Source of the DNA: Longitalea luteola
GTDB taxonomy: Bacteria > Bacteroidota > Bacteroidia > Chitinophagales > Chitinophagaceae
Assembly: GCF_017356035.1 (NCBI RefSeq)
Contig: NZ_JAFIQX010000012.1
Coordinates: forward strand, 124,001 to 188,000
DNA: 64,000 bases
Reading direction: 5' to 3'
This document shows positions 61,612 to 64,000 of the stretch, in pieces. Below the pieces are notes generated by a model that worked only from the letters and a program-made list of their open reading frames with translations, made no database searches and was not told where the DNA came from. Each line of letters starts with the position of its first letter. The stretch's first letter is position 1. A program made the translations under genes and the position numbers.

Positions 61612-62895
61612 ATGGCGGACAATATTCAGCATACGAACGATTTCTGGCTCCGGCTTGATAATGCTGCCAAAATTTATCCGGCTATAAAAAACCGGGAACT
61701 CACTACTGTTTTCAGAATATCGGTTGAATTAAAAGAACGGATCAGGGTAAAACAACTTTTCGAATCGGTTCATGCCATCGAAGAGCGTTTCCCCTATTTT
61801 AAAGTAAAGTTAAAAGCGGGGTTTTTCTGGTATTACCTGGAACCTGACCAGGGGCCGATCATGGTAGTACCCGACAAGGGATTGCCCTGCAGAGCATTTA
61901 AGAAGGAGGAACTAATGTTCAGGGTACTGGCAAAGGAAAATAAGATCAGTGTCGAGTTTTCTCACATTCTGACGGACGGGACCGGTGCATTTGAATTTTT
62001 AAAGACCCTTTTGCTGGTGTATCTCGAAAAATGCGGGTTGCCCATTGCTGAAATCGTTCCTTTTTACCGGGTCCGGGGAATCCCATCAAAGGAAGAGCAT
62101 GAAGACGCCTTCAACAGGTATTTTAAAAAGATCGATACACATACCTTAAAAATAGCGAAGGCATTTCATTTGCCGTTCAGGTTAAATAAAGCGCCAAGGT
62201 TGGGAATATTGACTGCCCTTGTACCACTGGCAGATATTAAGAAAAAAGCAAAAGAACATGAGGTAAGCATTACTGAATATCTCATTGCAGTGTACGTTCA
62301 TTCACTGCAGCAAATTTACGAGCAGCAATCACCCTTCCATAAACGTATAGCCAATAAAATTATACGCATTCAGGTTCCAATTAACCTGCGCAAGCTCTTT
62401 CCCTCTCTTACCATGCGAAATTTCTCCCTGTATGTATTGCCCGGAATTGATCTTCGACTGGGCCACTATACATTTGAAGAAATAGTGAAAACAGTTTACC
62501 ACCAGGTGCAGCTTGAAACGGATAAAAAACTCATTAGCAAAAACATTTCACGGAATGTAAGCGGTGAAAAAAGCGCATTCATTAAAAGGATCCCGCTTTT
62601 TCTTAAATCTTTTATTTTGACAAGACTTTACACGATGGGTACACAACAATACAGTGGGGTGGTCACTAACCTTGGGAAAATTGATGTTAATCCTGAAATA
62701 AATAACTTTATTGATAAATTTATATTCATTCCGCCTCCACCCAATAAAATAGTAAAGGTGAATTGTGCGGTTGCCGGTTTTGGTAACAATCTGGTATTGA
62801 CGTTTGGAAATATAACCGTATCAAAGGAACTGGAAAGGCAATTCCTGGTGTTTTTAACAAAACAGGGTGTACCTGTTAAACTTGTGAAATATTAG
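61612..62895 (+). CDS. Condensation/alcohol acyltransferase-like protein
   Basis: Protein of 427 residues of the CoA-dependent acyltransferase superfamily (alcohol acetyltransferase/PapA/WES-like). The active-site motif is H118-x3-D122-G123 in FSHILTDGTGAF. The second half contains the structural segment NLRKLFPSLTMRNFSLYVLP and YSGVVTNLGKIDV, typical of the fold's floor loop. It probably transfers an acyl chain to an alcohol or lipid, but neither donor nor acceptor can be told. The start is ATG 61612. The DUF6320 gene begins 11 bases downstream, so the two are co-transcribed. Confidence 0.8.
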   Translation: MADNIQHTNDFWLRLDNAAKIYPAIKNRELTTVFRISVELKERIRVKQLFESVHAIEERFPYFKVKLKAGFFWYYLEPDQGPIMVVPDKGLPCRAFKKEELMFRVLAKENKISVEFSHILTDGTGAFEFLKTLLLVYLEKCGLPIAEIVPFYRVRGIPSKEEHEDAFNRYFKKIDTHTLKIAKAFHLPFRLNKAPRLGILTALVPLADIKKKAKEHEVSITEYLIAVYVHSLQQIYEQQSPFHKRIANKIIRIQVPINLRKLFPSLTMRNFSLYVLPGIDLRLGHYTFEEIVKTVYHQVQLETDKKLISKNISRNVSGEKSAFIKRIPLFLKSFILTRLYTMGTQQYSGVVTNLGKIDVNPEINNFIDKFIFIPPPPNKIVKVNCAVAGFGNNLVLTFGNITVSKELERQFLVFLTKQGVPVKLVKY

Positions 62896-62906
62896 CATCA
62901 AGGACC

Positions 62907-63605
62907 ATGAGTATCTGTAAAAACTGCGGTGTAGAACTGGAAAATGATATGCAATACTGCCCTTTGTGTGGAGTTGGTGTATCCAGTGTGGAAAATGGTA
63001 AAACAACCGATCCTAAGGGACTGCCGGCATTTAACAAAGCAATGAGCCAGCCGCAGAAGAAGTTTACCTGGGAGATCGTTTCCCTGGTACTGCTCTCCTG
63101 CCTTGCAACCACCATTATTATTGATCTTATTACAAACAAGCGCATCACCTGGTCTGAATATCCGGTAACCATCAGCCTTGTCATTTTTTCATATGTATCC
63201 TTGTTTGCGTTCTGGCATCAGCAAGCGATCATTCAAATGGCTGGTAGTTTTTTACTATCATCCGTCTTTTTGCTAATACTCGATGTTCTCAAAGATGGCA
63301 TCGCGTGGCCTGTTAAACTGGGAATACCGTTGCTTTTTGCAGGGAATGTAATAACAGCTATGCTCATCATGGTTATACGCTTATCAAAAGTTAAAGGCAT
63401 TAACCTGATCGCCTATGCTTTTTTGGGTGCTTCTTTGCTGTGTATCTGTATAGAAGGGATATTGTCAATGTTTAAAATGGGAGTGATTTTTTTTAGATGG
63501 AGCATCATTGTTGCAGCTTGCTGTGTTCCTGTTATTCTGGTACTGCTTTTTGTGCACTTACGGCTAAAAAAAGGGCGCAGCCTGCAAAAGACCTTCCACA
63601 TTTGA
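62907..63605 (+). CDS. DUF6320 zinc-ribbon membrane protein
   Basis: Protein of 232 residues. An N-terminal zinc ribbon has C4, C7, C18 and C21 (CKNCGVELE, YCPLCGVGV). It is followed by a short linker and six predicted TM helices (from about residue 55 to 225). This organisation fits DUF6320, a family that I recall beside alcohol-acetyltransferase-like and alpha/beta hydrolase genes. Its role is unknown; it may be a scaffold or sensor for the lipid-modifying enzymes next to it. Confidence 0.78.
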   Translation: MSICKNCGVELENDMQYCPLCGVGVSSVENGKTTDPKGLPAFNKAMSQPQKKFTWEIVSLVLLSCLATTIIIDLITNKRITWSEYPVTISLVIFSYVSLFAFWHQQAIIQMAGSFLLSSVFLLILDVLKDGIAWPVKLGIPLLFAGNVITAMLIMVIRLSKVKGINLIAYAFLGASLLCICIEGILSMFKMGVIFFRWSIIVAACCVPVILVLLFVHLRLKKGRSLQKTFHI

Positions 63606-63733
63606 TATTCCGGTTATTCGCAGGCCGGAACCAGCGGGCGAACAGCTCCCAGGGATGAGGATGACCATTGGGCAGGGCAGCACAGGAATGCGATTTGTAG
63701 TCATTGTGTTATGAGCTCTGTAATTTCGTCATC

Positions 63734-64000
63734 ATGAAACGCATCCGGCACTTTTTTGCACAACTATGGGGCGCCTTACGGGCTACCCTTAAAACCTTTA
63801 TTGCTGAAGATTACCTTCGCCTGAGCGCCTCGCTCTCTTATTATACCATCTTTTCACTGGCGCCTTTGCTGATCATTACCATTTCATTATTCGGCTATTT
63901 TTTTGGCAAACAAGCCATGGAAGGAAGGATCTTTTCGGAGATCCGCACACACGTGGGAGACGTTGCTGCCATGCAGATCCAGCAAATGATCCAGCATGTT
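63734..64000 (+). CDS. YihY/BrkB-family membrane protein (cut by window end)
   Basis: Start ATG 63734 (MKRIRHFFAQLWGALRATLK). The first 89 residues are visible and the gene runs off the window. The segment DYLRLSASLSYYTIFSLAPL followed by LIITISLFGYFFGKQA is the highly conserved first part of the YihY/BrkB family (formerly called RNase BN, an annotation now considered wrong), a six-TM inner-membrane protein. A -7-like TAATTTCG at 63721-63728 lies just before the start codon. Confidence 0.88.
   Translation, partial: MKRIRHFFAQLWGALRATLKTFIAEDYLRLSASLSYYTIFSLAPLLIITISLFGYFFGKQAMEGRIFSEIRTHVGDVAAMQIQQMIQHV

Noticed and set aside
1-64000. CRISPR arrays, insertion sequences, rRNA and phage genes
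   Set aside because: No regularly spaced repeats, transposase, integrase, capsid or rRNA-like sequence was seen on reading the window.

Overview
The window looks like a chromosomal segment of a Bacteroidota bacterium, most likely family Chitinophagaceae (Chitinophaga/Niastella-like). The evidence is a SusC/SusD pair, a type IX secretion (T9SS) C-terminal sorting domain with SprB-type repeats, TAnnTTTG-type -7 boxes, few strong Shine-Dalgarno sites, lipoproteins with short lipoboxes, FtsX-type 'MLKNYFKIAWRN' permeases, and DUF3826, DUF2911 and MbnP family proteins. No rRNA, CRISPR array or intact transposase was seen. There is one tRNA, tRNA-Asp(GUC).

Layout. 1-8.2 kb, minus strand: AraC regulator, SDR oxidoreductase, an isolated SusD/SusC uptake pair with two LacI-type operator-like sites upstream, and a small [2Fe-2S] protein. 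8.7-11.3 kb, plus strand: a three-gene unit (unknown protein, membrane-anchored FMN/3Fe-4S glutamate-synthase-like protein, Rnk/GreA-C-like protein) closed by a clear terminator. 11.8-20.4 kb: GNAT/BioF2-like protein, PAS sensor histidine kinase, FtsX/MacB-type permease, and a CBM9-like plus beta-lactamase-fold serine hydrolase. 20.6 kb: an RteC-like protein.

21.3-41.4 kb is the most remarkable part: a co-directional block of nine large genes, about 20 kb. In order they encode a PKD lipoprotein, an outer-membrane barrel, a 1521-residue unknown exported protein, an FN3 protein, a SprB-repeat T9SS protein, a lipocalin-like lipoprotein, a 1431-residue carrier resembling the Bacteroidetes TANFOR family of polymorphic toxin proteins, a secreted PD-(D/E)xK-type nuclease toxin, and a cytoplasmic protein that overlaps the toxin gene by ATGA and is the likely immunity protein. 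The toxin is a separate gene with its own signal peptide. It overlaps the carrier gene by 10 bases, and the carrier's truncated tail resembles the start of the mature toxin. I read this as a delivery/display system with a displaced, exchangeable toxin cassette.

41.4-51.9 kb holds ordinary accessory genes: DUF3826; a Crp/Fnr regulator followed by a perfect TGTGA-N6-TCACA site and a DoxX gene; DinB; a serine hydrolase; tRNA-Asp; an HxlR/MFS divergent pair; a formamidase-like protein; a beta-propeller protein; and a lipoprotein. 52.1-57.4 kb contains a probable copper-handling cluster: two MbnP paralogues, an MbnH/MauG-like di-haem protein, a Cys-rich membrane protein, a 47-residue His-rich membrane protein, DUF2911 and SCO. 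57.4-64 kb: a PEP mutase/isocitrate lyase family enzyme, a decayed gene, small proteins, an AraC regulator fused to an HMA-like domain, a divergent hydrolase/acyltransferase/DUF6320 module, and a YihY/BrkB gene cut by the window end.

All functional names come from reading the translated sequences by eye. No database search was run.
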